DNA of 64,000 nucleotides from the NCBI RefSeq assembly GCF_900104085.1, contig NZ_FNLD01000001.1, forward strand, positions 875,935 through 939,934, given 5' to 3'. A program made the translations under genes and the position numbers. Shown in pieces: positions 54,135 through 62,531 of the stretch (positions are counted from its first letter, which is position 1; every line of letters begins with the position of its first letter). This DNA is from Pseudoxanthomonas sp. CF125 (GTDB lineage Bacteria; Pseudomonadota; Gammaproteobacteria; Xanthomonadales; Xanthomonadaceae). The notes below the pieces were generated by a model. The model ran no database searches. It was not told where the DNA came from and saw only the letters and a list, made by a program, of their open reading frames with translations.

Positions 54135-55679
54135 CTATTCGGCGCTGCTCTTCAGCGGCAGCATTTTCCATTCGAATCCGTAATCCCATTGATCGAAATA
54201 GAGATTGCCGCCTCTCCATTCCGCTTCCCCGCGCTGCAAGTCCACCGTCTCTGACCGGAAGTGCTGTTTGGCCGGAACCAGCTCGCGCGAATAATCGTCG
54301 TTGAACGCGATGCGATACGCGTCCTGCCCACCCAGATAAAAGCCCGCGATCTGCGGATCCGCGTCGTCCAAGCGGCCGGTAGTGACATCCATCGGCACCC
54401 AGCCGTAAGGCGCAAGGTAAAGAGCGCCCCAATCGTGCAGGTTGTCGTAGTCGCCGTCGGAATAAACCATCCCGGACTGCCAACGCGCCGGGATGCCATT
54501 GAGGCGCAGCAGCGTGATCAGCAGCAGAGTCTGCTGTCCGCAATCGGCATGGCCGGCATGCAGCGCGTAGTCGCTGATGTTGGTGATGGTGGAATACTCG
54601 CGCGCGCCTGCCCAGGGAATCTTGTCCACGGCCGCATAAAGCTTCTGCGCGATGCGGTAAGGATTCTTTTCGTCGCCGACCACTTTGCGCGAGAACTCGC
54701 GGATCGCCGGGGTGAACACCACATGCGGGGAGCGCTCGGCCACGAAAGGCGCCAGTTCCGCGGTGAGCGGCGCGGGAACAACCCGATCAGGATCGATGGC
54801 GTGGTACTGGCCGCGAATGGTCAGTTCATAAGTAATGGAGAACGTTGTTGGCGAACCCGCAGCTGCCGGTTTCTCCAGGTACACCGTGCGTTGCAGCGCC
54901 GATTCCGGAGCGATGCTGTGCGCCGCGGGCGAGCTTTCGACGAAACGGAGGTCTTCCTGCTGCCCCGGGATCGCGCGCGGATACGGAATCCAGGCGCGCA
55001 CCGCTTCGCCGGCGGGTACCGCACCGGCATCGACGGTCAGCGACTGGGTGACGCGGATCCGACGCGAACCGGCATTGGCATCGATCTTTCCCAGTGCCGC
55101 ATCCCGCACTTGCCGATGATGCGCGTTGACCGATTCCATCGGCCCGTCGACGAAAGGCGTCTGCACCTTTCTGCGTGCCCTCGCCTCCGCACTGACGCGG
55201 AACAGATTGGAAGGCGCGCGGTTGAAGTACAAGGTGCGGCCATCGATCACCTGGTGTTCGATCAGTCCGGCGGCATCCCAGCGAGCGAATTCGTCATCGC
55301 GCAGATCCGGCACTTTTTCGCGTACGCGGGCTTTGGCGGCCTGTTCGTCGAGCGTGAAGTCCAGCAGGATCCTGCGCATGCGTTCGCGCTGGAATTCCAG
55401 GGCCGACCGATCCTGGGAAGAAAGATTGTCCGCAGCAAGGCTCTTGGCGATAGACGATTCGGCATCGGCGAATCGCCCCGCATCCACCAGCGTCACTACT
55501 TCCGCCAACTCGCCATCGGCGCCATGCGAAAGTGCCGGTCCGGCCAACAGCAATGCGAACGCGAACGCCGCAGCGACGCCTCTGAAGCAGGATCGTTCGA
55601 TCGATGCACTGAGGGACAACCGGGCCATTCGGGTCGCGACGCCTCTGCGGTATATGACGGCAAGATGACTGTCTAACAT
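54135..55679 (-). CDS. transglutaminase-like cysteine peptidase, exported
   Basis: 514 residues. N-terminal hydrophobic segment (about 35-50) then a helical part. The transglutaminase core has Cys ~379 in G-H-A-D-C-G-Q-Q, His ~414 in N-L-H-D-W-G-A-L-Y and Asp ~431 in P-M-D-V-T-T-G, a complete papain-like triad. Related bacterial proteins are mostly peptidases or amidases of the periplasm. In this locus a role on peptide side chains (gamma-Glu or D-amino acid bonds) is a reasonable guess, not proven. An alternative start is ATG 55628. Divergent from the NlpC/P60 gene. Confidence 0.85.
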   Translation of the reverse strand: MLDSHLAVIYRRGVATRMARLSLSASIERSCFRGVAAAFAFALLLAGPALSHGADGELAEVVTLVDAGRFADAESSIAKSLAADNLSSQDRSALEFQRERMRRILLDFTLDEQAAKARVREKVPDLRDDEFARWDAAGLIEHQVIDGRTLYFNRAPSNLFRVSAEARARRKVQTPFVDGPMESVNAHHRQVRDAALGKIDANAGSRRIRVTQSLTVDAGAVPAGEAVRAWIPYPRAIPGQQEDLRFVESSPAAHSIAPESALQRTVYLEKPAAAGSPTTFSITYELTIRGQYHAIDPDRVVPAPLTAELAPFVAERSPHVVFTPAIREFSRKVVGDEKNPYRIAQKLYAAVDKIPWAGAREYSTITNISDYALHAGHADCGQQTLLLITLLRLNGIPARWQSGMVYSDGDYDNLHDWGALYLAPYGWVPMDVTTGRLDDADPQIAGFYLGGQDAYRIAFNDDYSRELVPAKQHFRSETVDLQRGEAEWRGGNLYFDQWDYGFEWKMLPLKSSAE

Positions 55680-55704
55680 GCGGATTCCCGCACGTCAATA
55701 ATTT

Positions 55705-55730
55705 ATTCTTAGAGAATGTGCTATAAGAAT
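55705..55730. promoter_or_regulatory. candidate operator/promoter of the divergent muropeptide arms
   Basis: Perfect 7-bp inverted repeat ATTCTTA (55705-55711) and TAAGAAT (55724-55730) with a 12-base spacer, in the AT-rich gap between the two divergent arms. It could bind the RpiR/MurR regulator of the locus or serve as overlapping promoter boxes. Confidence 0.4.
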
Positions 55731-55944
55731 CAGGTATTCCGAATTGCGCCGGGCATCGACCGGTACTGGCTTGGAAGGGGAATCAATGATCCGCACGGCT
55801 CTGGCCCACCCTGGCGAACCTGTTGCCGGCTGTCGGCATTTCCGGCACTGGGACTTTCCATTTCCAGTTCTGTCTTCGGCATCGCTTCGGGCGCGCTGAT
55901 GGCGATCGTTCTTTCCCACTTGGCTTCAGCCTGAAGGTGAAACC

Positions 55945-57348
55945 ATGCGAATCCTTCCTACGACTCTGTTCGCCGCCGCGCTGCTGCTATGCGGCACCTC
56001 CCAGGCGCGCGAACTGCCTCCCCCGGCTCCGGGAACCGTCCCCCCGCATGGCGTAGTCGGCATGACCGAAGCGCAGCTTTCGCCGGACTTCTGGGTAGGC
56101 AAGCTCAAGCAGCCGGACCGCGTGATCATGGACGCCCAGGCCATCGCCGCGCAGAACGAAAAGCTGTTCCGTCTGGACGACTCGATGAACGATTTGTCCG
56201 CATTGCCCGCAACGCGGCCCGGACAGGAGATCATCGACTCGATCAACGAACTGTCCGCCCTGCCCGAGGGATCTTTGTACGATGTGCAGGGCAATCCCGT
56301 ACCCGCCGACACTCTGCAGCAACTGGCGCAATCGCTGGATCTGGATGCGGTTCCGGCTACGGTGCCCACGCAGTACGGCCTGGCGCTGAGGCGAACGGCA
56401 TTGCGCAAATTCCCGACCGAGCTGCGTGTCTTCAGCTCGCAGGGGGATACCGATATCGACCGTTTCCAGGAAAGCGCGCTTTTCCCCGGCGCGCCGGTGG
56501 CCATCGCCCACCGCAGCCGCGACGGTCGCTGGCTCTGGGTGGAAAGCCCCAACTACAAGGCGTGGGCGCTGGCCGAGGACATCGCGACGGGCACCAAGGC
56601 GGCGGTGTTCGCACACTTGGATAAAGCCCCCTACCGCATCGTTACCGGAGCCAAGGTGTCCACCGTGTTCACCCGCGAGCAGCCGCAGCTCTCGGAATTG
56701 CAGCTGGATATGGGGGTAAGAGTGCCTCTGGCCGACGTCGCTTCCGACGCGCTGGTCAATGGCCAGCATTCCTATACTTCATGGGTGGTCGAACTGCCGA
56801 TCCGCGACGCGCAGGGAGCGCTTGCCTTCGCGCCCGCGCTGCTGCAGAAGAATCAGGACACGGCCGCCGCTTATTTACCGCTTACCCGCGCCAACCTGAT
56901 CCGGCAGGCGTTCAAGTTTCTGGGGGAACGCTACGGCTGGGGCCATTCCTATAACGGCCGCGATTGCAGCGGGTTCGTCTCCGAGGTCTACCGCAGCATG
57001 GGCGTGGAGTTGCCGCGCAACACCAGCGACCAGAGCATCAGCCCGGCGCTGGACCGCACCACCTTCGGCAAAGACGACGGACCCGGCCCCCGCCGCGCGG
57101 CTGTCGACCAGTTGCAGGTCGGCGATCTGATCTACATCCCCGGCCACGTGATGATGATGATCGGCCGCATCGACGGCGCACCTTACGTGATCCACGACAC
57201 CAACGGCGGTTCCTTCCTGGATGCGGACGGCAACATGCGTTCCATGCACCTCAACGCGGTCTCGGTCACGCCGTTGTTGCCGTTGCGGTTCAACGAAAAG
57301 ACCACTTATGTAGACCGGATCACCAGCATTGTCCGCATCCGCCCCTGA
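55945..57348 (+). CDS. YkfC-like NlpC/P60 endopeptidase, exported
   Basis: 467 residues. Signal peptide about 1-20. The middle has SH3-like features (about 145-300). The NlpC/P60 domain (about 315-460) has R-Y-G-W-G-H-S-Y-N-G-R-D-C341-S-G-F, G-H401-V-M-M-M-I-G and V-I-H417-D-T-N-G, the Cys-His-His triad. YkfC-type enzymes cut gamma-D-Glu-(mDAP/L-Lys) in murein tripeptides with a free N-terminal L-Ala. The next gene is the matching L-Ala-D-Glu epimerase, as in the Bacillus ykf operon. Start has GAAGGTG upstream. Confidence 0.92.
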   Translation: MRILPTTLFAAALLLCGTSQARELPPPAPGTVPPHGVVGMTEAQLSPDFWVGKLKQPDRVIMDAQAIAAQNEKLFRLDDSMNDLSALPATRPGQEIIDSINELSALPEGSLYDVQGNPVPADTLQQLAQSLDLDAVPATVPTQYGLALRRTALRKFPTELRVFSSQGDTDIDRFQESALFPGAPVAIAHRSRDGRWLWVESPNYKAWALAEDIATGTKAAVFAHLDKAPYRIVTGAKVSTVFTREQPQLSELQLDMGVRVPLADVASDALVNGQHSYTSWVVELPIRDAQGALAFAPALLQKNQDTAAAYLPLTRANLIRQAFKFLGERYGWGHSYNGRDCSGFVSEVYRSMGVELPRNTSDQSISPALDRTTFGKDDGPGPRRAAVDQLQVGDLIYIPGHVMMMIGRIDGAPYVIHDTNGGSFLDADGNMRSMHLNAVSVTPLLPLRFNEKTTYVDRITSIVRIRP

Positions 57349-57387
57349 GACAGCCCCTAAAATCGGCACAGAGCACAAGAACCGACC

Positions 57388-58482
57388 ATGAAAATAACTG
57401 ACATCAAATTCGGCATGTTGCGGGTTCCGTTGAAAACGCCGTTCAAGACCGCCTTGCGCACGGTGGACCGCGTGGAGGACATCGTGATCATGGTGCATAC
57501 CGACAGCGGCCATATCGGTTACGGCGAGGCCCCGGCCACCGCGGTGATCACCGGGGATACCCACGGCTCCATCGTCGACGCGATCCGCCACTACATTTCC
57601 CCGCGCCTGATCGGCGAGGACATCGCCAACCTCAACCGCCTGACCCTGCTGATCCAGAACGCGATGGAGAAGAATTCCAGCGCCAAGGCGGCGGTGGAGA
57701 TAGCGATCTACGACCTGTTCGGCCAGCTCTACGGCGCGCCGCTGTACAAACTGCTGGGCGGCGGCGACCCGGTCATCACCACCGACATCACCATCAGCGT
57801 CGACTACATCGACAAGATGGTGGCCGATTCCATCGCCGCGGTGGACCGTGGCTTCGAATCGCTGAAGATCAAGGTCGGCAAGGATATCGGCGTGGATATC
57901 GAGCGGGTCAAGGCGATCTACGCGGCGGTGGAAGACCGCGCCCTGCTGCGGCTGGACGCCAACCAGGGCTGGACCGCCAAACAGGCCGTCTATGCCCTGC
58001 AGACGCTGGAGGACGCCGGAGTGCGGCTGGAACTGGTCGAACAACCGGTGAAGGCGCACGACCTGGAAGGCATGCGCTACGTGACCGAACGCGTGCACAC
58101 GCCGATCATGGCCGACGAAAGCGTATTCGGCCCCATGGAAGTGGTGGAGCTGATCCGCATGCGTGCGGCAGACATCATCAACATCAAGCTGATGAAGACC
58201 GGCGGCATCTCCAACGCCATCCGCATCGCCGACATCGCCGCCATGCACGGCATCGAATGCATGATCGGCTGCATGCTGGAAACCAGCATCAGCGTCGCCG
58301 CCGCGGTGCACGTGGCCGTGGCCAAGGCCGACATCATCACCAAGGTCGATCTGGACGGACCCTCGCTATGTCTGTTCAATCCGGTGGAGGGCGGCGTGAT
58401 CTTCAACGAGTCCGAAATCACGATAACCGATGCGCCTGGCCTGGGCATCCGCGAGATCCGCGGCCTTGAACTCATCGAGTAA
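57388..58482 (+). CDS. L-Ala-D/L-Glu epimerase (dipeptide epimerase)
   Basis: 364 residues of the enolase superfamily (MLE subgroup). Catalytic K160-x-K162 (L-K-I-K-V-G-K), metal ligands D190 (D-A-N-Q-G-W), E218 (V-E-Q-P) and D243 (A-D-E-S), second base K267 (I-N-I-K). The specificity motif D321-L-D323 binds the free amino group of dipeptides, as in known Ala-Glu epimerases (YkfB, YcjG). It inverts the Glu of L-Ala-D-Glu released by the preceding endopeptidase. 40 bases downstream of that gene. Confidence 0.95.
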   Translation: MKITDIKFGMLRVPLKTPFKTALRTVDRVEDIVIMVHTDSGHIGYGEAPATAVITGDTHGSIVDAIRHYISPRLIGEDIANLNRLTLLIQNAMEKNSSAKAAVEIAIYDLFGQLYGAPLYKLLGGGDPVITTDITISVDYIDKMVADSIAAVDRGFESLKIKVGKDIGVDIERVKAIYAAVEDRALLRLDANQGWTAKQAVYALQTLEDAGVRLELVEQPVKAHDLEGMRYVTERVHTPIMADESVFGPMEVVELIRMRAADIINIKLMKTGGISNAIRIADIAAMHGIECMIGCMLETSISVAAAVHVAVAKADIITKVDLDGPSLCLFNPVEGGVIFNESEITITDAPGLGIREIRGLELIE

Positions 58483-58489
58483 ATCCGAC

Positions 58490-59338
58490 ATGTCTCCCTT
58501 GGTGAAAATCCGCTCCGAGCGCGACCAGATGTCGGCGATCGAACGCCGCATCGCCGACTTCATCCTGGAGAACGCGCAGTTGCTCCGCGACTATTCTTCG
58601 CAGCAACTGGCTACCGCGCTGCGCATCAGCCAGTCCAGCGTGGTCAAGTTCAGCCAGAAACTGGGCTTCAAGGGCTATCCGGATCTCAAGTATTCGATCG
58701 GCGAAGCGGTCGCACGCGCCGAAAGCGGCGACGACGCCGTTGTGGCGGCCGCGTCCACTCAGGACGCCAACGGTGCCAACGGCAGCCAGTTGTGGCGCCG
58801 CAAATCCGAGGCCGAGGAAGAAACACGCCTGATCAACCCGCCCGAAGCAGTGCGCGCGGTCGCCGACGCGCTGGGCAATGCGGGCAAGGTCTTCATCATC
58901 GGCCTGGGCGAGGACGACATCCATGCGCGGGCTTTCGCCTGGAGGCTTTCGCTGCTGGGCATCCTCACCGTGCACAACTTCGACACCGCCCATATGATCG
59001 CCAGCGTCTCGGCGGCCGGCGCCGGCGATGCGCTGCTGGTGTTCTGCGAGGACGGCAAGCAGACCGCGCTTTCGCAGATCTGCCAGCAATTCCGCAAGGC
59101 CAAGGGCAAAGTGATCACGGTGACGCGGCATACCTCCAACGCCCTGCGCGCGCATGCCGATCTGGCGCTGCTGGTCTCCGCGCACGACGAACGCCCGCAC
59201 ATCGAGCCGCTTCTGTACCACTCCGCATTGCAGCACCTGCTGGACGGCATCTACGTCATGATTTGCGAGGGCAGCAAGAAGCGTTATGGAATACTGCAGG
59301 CGAATCTGGAGCGGATCCAGCCGATGCTGAAACCATGA
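58490..59338 (+). CDS. RpiR/MurR-type transcriptional regulator
   Basis: 282 residues. N-terminal HTH_6 domain (about 1-77: S-Q-Q-L-A-T-A-L-R-I-S-Q-S-S-V-V-K-F-S-Q-K-L-G-F). The C-terminal SIS domain (about 120-260, K-V-F-I-I-G-L-G-E-D-D near start) senses a phospho-sugar or amino-sugar. MurR of E. coli senses MurNAc-6-P; the ligand here is unknown but should be a murein breakdown product. ATG 58490 is 8 bases after the epimerase stop. Its stop overlaps the next ATG (ATGA). Confidence 0.92.
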   Translation: MSPLVKIRSERDQMSAIERRIADFILENAQLLRDYSSQQLATALRISQSSVVKFSQKLGFKGYPDLKYSIGEAVARAESGDDAVVAAASTQDANGANGSQLWRRKSEAEEETRLINPPEAVRAVADALGNAGKVFIIGLGEDDIHARAFAWRLSLLGILTVHNFDTAHMIASVSAAGAGDALLVFCEDGKQTALSQICQQFRKAKGKVITVTRHTSNALRAHADLALLVSAHDERPHIEPLLYHSALQHLLDGIYVMICEGSKKRYGILQANLERIQPMLKP

Positions 59339-60243
59339 ATGAAGGAATGGCCTGCTTGAACGCGAACCCTTGTCCTGTCATTCCGAACGTAGCGAGGGAT
59401 CTGTTTTCCCTCGCACAACAGCAGATCCCTCGCTACGTTCGGAATGACATCCGGGTTGTTCGGCGGTTTCCTGGAGAGCGGCTGATATCGATCGTCGCCC
59501 TTTCCATGCTGGCGCTCGCCGGCTGCGCGCACCGAGCGCCGCCATCGGCCGACTCGGATTGGAAGCAGGCCCGACAGGCCGTGGTTGTGGTCACTCCGGA
59601 CTGGAACGCCAACCATGGCACGCTGCGGACCTACGAGCGTACCGATGGAGCCTGGCGTGAAGTCGGCACGGCGCAACCGGTCACGGTGGGTCGCAGTGGC
59701 TCGGCCTGGGGCTTGGGCCTGCATCCGGGTGGCCTGCCCGGCCCGACCAAAGAGGAAGGCGACGGGCGCAGTCCCGCTGGCGTGTTCGGCATCGGCGAGG
59801 CCTTCGGTTATGCGGAAAAGGCCAGCACTTCCCTGCCTTACGCCGCGATGCAGGCATCGCACTACTGCATGGATGTGAGCGGATCTCCGCTATACAACCG
59901 CATCGTCGATGCGGATACGGTGGGCGCCGACGCGGTGGCCGGTTCGACCGAACCCATGCGCCTGGATCTTCGTAAACCCGGCGACCAGCGCTATCGGCTT
60001 GGATTCGTCATCGAACACAACCCGCAAGCCCGGCCCAATGCGGGCAGCTGCATCTTCGCGCATCTGTGGAAGCAACCCGGCGAGGCCACGGCCGGGTGCA
60101 CGGCGATGGCGGACCCGACCATGGATCGCCTGCTCGCGTGGTTGCGGCCGGAACAGCACCCGGTCTTCGTGCTGATGCCAGACGCCCAATACCGCAGCCT
60201 TCGCGCCGAATGGAAGTTGCCCGCACTGGATGGCCAACCATGA
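59335..60243 (+). CDS. L,D-transpeptidase (YkuD)-domain lipoprotein with inserted palindrome
   Basis: 302 residues as read. The frame starts at ATG 59335, in ATGA overlap with the regulator, but codons ~15-40 are inside a palindromic repeat (59376-59449). A lipoprotein signal with L-A-L-A-G-C follows at about residue 58-63. The YkuD-like core (about 80-300) ends with I-F-A-H-L-W and A-G-C-T-A-M, the conserved His...Gly-Cys pair. Such enzymes form or cut 3-3 crosslinks; a catabolic L,D-carboxypeptidase-like role is possible. The insertion likely split the original start from its signal peptide, so expression may be altered. Confidence 0.8.
   Translation: MNEGMACLNANPCPVIPNVARDLFSLAQQQIPRYVRNDIRVVRRFPGERLISIVALSMLALAGCAHRAPPSADSDWKQARQAVVVVTPDWNANHGTLRTYERTDGAWREVGTAQPVTVGRSGSAWGLGLHPGGLPGPTKEEGDGRSPAGVFGIGEAFGYAEKASTSLPYAAMQASHYCMDVSGSPLYNRIVDADTVGADAVAGSTEPMRLDLRKPGDQRYRLGFVIEHNPQARPNAGSCIFAHLWKQPGEATAGCTAMADPTMDRLLAWLRPEQHPVFVLMPDAQYRSLRAEWKLPALDGQP
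59376..59449. repeat. 28-bp perfect inverted repeat inside a reading frame
   Basis: Arms 59376-59403 and 59422-59449 are exact reverse complements (TGTCATTCCGAACGTAGCGA...), loop 18 bases. It lies between the coupled ATG and the signal peptide of the lipoprotein gene and is open in that frame (no stop). Confidence 0.9.
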
Positions 60244-61484
60244 AGCCCACTACCCGCGTCATGCTCGGCTTGGCTCTGGGCGCGATCATCGGCTTGACTC
60301 TTGCCTGGTCCGACACTGCGCTGGCGGCGAAAGTGGCCGCGATAGTGCAGCCTATCGGCAAGCTATGGTTGAACGCGCTGCAGATGACGGTGGTGCCCTT
60401 GGTACTGGCGCTGGTCATCATAGGAGTGACGACGGCCAGCGATACCGCCTCCTCGGGCCGCACCGCACGCCGCGCCCTGCTGGTGTTCGTGATCCTGCTG
60501 AGTTTCGGTTCCTTCTTCACTGCCCTTGCCGCGCCCGCCCTTCTGTCGCTGGTGCCGCGCGACCCGGCCCTGGCGCAGGCCCTGAGCGGTTCGACCGATG
60601 CAGCCTCCGCAGTGGCAACGACCACGGGCTGGAGCGATGCGCTGACCGCCATCATCCCCAGCAACGCGATCGCCGCCGCCGCCCAGAGCGCGATGCTGCC
60701 GCTGGTCGTATTCGCTTTGTTCTTCGGCTTCGCGCTGACCCGCATCGAAAAGACCCGTCGCGATCTGGTGGTTGATTTCTTCCAGGCCATCGCCGACGCG
60801 ATGATCGTGATCGTGCGATGGGTGCTGTGGGCGGCGCCGGTGGGCGTGTTCGCGCTGGTGCTGGCGGTGTGCGCACAATCCGGCCTGAGCATGGTCAGCG
60901 CATTGGGGATCTACATCTTGCTGCAATGCGTGCTCTATCTTTCGGTCACGTTGATGATGCTGCCGGTGGCGGTCTTCTGGGGAGGGGAAAAGATCCGCAG
61001 CTTCGCCGCCGCGATCCTTCCGGCCCAGGTCGTGGCCGCCAGCACCCAATCTTCCCTGGCTTCGCTGCCGGCGATGCTGGAAATCGCGCAGCGGCGTCTG
61101 GGGTATTCCCCGCAGGTCACCGCCCTGGTCCTGCCGATGGCGGTTTCGCTGTTCCGGATCAACAGCCCGGTGCAGTACGTGAGCGCAGCCGCTTTCATCG
61201 CCTGGGCCTATGGTATCGACCTGTCCGCAGCTCAGTTGGCAACCGGCGCCGCGCTTGCAGTGATCATCAGTTGCGGCGCGGTGGGATTGCCGGGCCAGGT
61301 CAGCTACATGGCGACCAATCTACCGGTCACCCAGGCGATGGGACTGCCGGTCGCGCCCTTGGGCCTGTTGCTGGCCGTCGACACCATTCCCGACGTGTTC
61401 GCCACGGTGGGCAATGTCACCGCCGATCTGGCCGCCACCAGTGTGGTGTCCAAGCAAGCCGGAAAGGATCCACCCAGCGATTGA
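60240..61484 (+). CDS. dicarboxylate/amino acid:cation symporter (DAACS family)
   Basis: 414 residues from ATG 60240, overlapping the lipoprotein stop as ATGA. Eight hydrophobic helices plus two re-entrant loops; the family hallmarks S-T-Q-S-S-L-A-S-L-P near 268-277 (Ser-rich hairpin 1) and A-V-D-T-I-P-D near 378-384 (in TM8) are present. Relatives such as GltP carry Glu, Asp or other carboxylic amino acids with H+/Na+. Here it most likely imports glutamate or a dipeptide released from murein (inference). Confidence 0.93.
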   Translation: MKPTTRVMLGLALGAIIGLTLAWSDTALAAKVAAIVQPIGKLWLNALQMTVVPLVLALVIIGVTTASDTASSGRTARRALLVFVILLSFGSFFTALAAPALLSLVPRDPALAQALSGSTDAASAVATTTGWSDALTAIIPSNAIAAAAQSAMLPLVVFALFFGFALTRIEKTRRDLVVDFFQAIADAMIVIVRWVLWAAPVGVFALVLAVCAQSGLSMVSALGIYILLQCVLYLSVTLMMLPVAVFWGGEKIRSFAAAILPAQVVAASTQSSLASLPAMLEIAQRRLGYSPQVTALVLPMAVSLFRINSPVQYVSAAAFIAWAYGIDLSAAQLATGAALAVIISCGAVGLPGQVSYMATNLPVTQAMGLPVAPLGLLLAVDTIPDVFATVGNVTADLAATSVVSKQAGKDPPSD

Positions 61485-61619
61485 ACCAAGCTTCGCTCGG
61501 GTTTCAGCTCGATCTTTTGCAGCCGATTTCGTAAGCGCTTCCGCCAGGCAGCCGGCCGGCTTAATCAGACGCGACTCACATTTGCAGCGCACTGTTTCGC
61601 TTGGCACACTGCACGGTCA

Positions 61620-62483
61620 ATGAATGAAACCATCACGCCGCGTCGCTTCGCATCGAAACTTTCTTCGGATATTCCCAAGCACTGGTTGCCGGGCAATGAA
61701 GTCGTGTCTTCGATCCTCAATGCATACACCATTCTGGTACCGGCCAATGAGGGGTTTTACGTCCGCACGCTGAAGGCGTGCATGCCCAGAATCGCCAACG
61801 AGCAGCTGCACGCGCGCTGCAGGAACTTCATCCATCAGGAAGCACAGCATGGCGTGGCCCATACCCGCTATTGGGACAATCTGGATGCCCAGGGCTACCG
61901 ATTCCGCACTTTCGAAAAGAATGTGGACAAGCTGGTTTTCCGGGTCATGGAGAAATTCGGCCCGATAAGCTTGCGCGTCTCCCTGGTTAGCTGCGTGGAA
62001 CACATAAATTCCTACATCGGGCACGAGTTCCTGTCGCAGGGCATCCTGGCGCAGGCCGACCCCGAAGTAAAAGACCTGATGGAGTGGCACTTCGCCGAAG
62101 AAATCGAGCATCGGCGCGTCGCGTTCGATCTGCTGCAGGCAGTTGCACCCAACTATGCGCTGCGAGTGCTCGGATTCGCGCTCACCGCTGGTTTGTTTTA
62201 TTCGTTGATGTGCGCCCAAGCGATAAGCCTGCTGGCGCAGGATGGAATCCTGTGGCGCAAGGAGACCTGGCGCCAGGTCAAGTCGCATATGGGTTCGAAG
62301 CACCAGATGGTGCGGCGTACGCTGAAGCACTTGTTCGATTATCTGCAACCGGGCTTTCACCCCTCGCAGACCGGCGACGATGCGTTGGCCGAAGAGGTGC
62401 TGGCCCGGCTGGCATCCACGACGCCTCCTGCGGTCGCTCCCACTCAGCCGTCGCAACCACGCGCATCGGAACAGGTGGCCTGA
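61620..62483 (+). CDS. metal-dependent hydrolase (PF10118-like)
   Basis: 287 residues, helical. Metal-binding pattern: N-E-G-F-Y-V-R near 40, F-I-H-Q-E-A-Q-H near 70-77, C-V-E-H-I-N near 122 and E-W-H-F-A-E-E-I-E-H-R-R near 155-166, giving a di-iron-like site of Glu/His. This resembles ferritin-like proteins annotated as predicted metal-dependent hydrolases; substrate unknown. C-terminal ~30 residues are Pro/Gln-rich tail. Confidence 0.78.
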   Translation: MNETITPRRFASKLSSDIPKHWLPGNEVVSSILNAYTILVPANEGFYVRTLKACMPRIANEQLHARCRNFIHQEAQHGVAHTRYWDNLDAQGYRFRTFEKNVDKLVFRVMEKFGPISLRVSLVSCVEHINSYIGHEFLSQGILAQADPEVKDLMEWHFAEEIEHRRVAFDLLQAVAPNYALRVLGFALTAGLFYSLMCAQAISLLAQDGILWRKETWRQVKSHMGSKHQMVRRTLKHLFDYLQPGFHPSQTGDDALAEEVLARLASTTPPAVAPTQPSQPRASEQVA

Positions 62484-62531
62484 AAGGTCACCCGGCCGAT
62501 CGCAATACCCACACCTTCCTTCGGCCCATCG

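Noticed and set aside
55716-55934. 72-codon frame with a hydrophobic end upstream of the NlpC/P60 gene
   Set aside because: No ribosome site of note and no family; kept as regulatory region.
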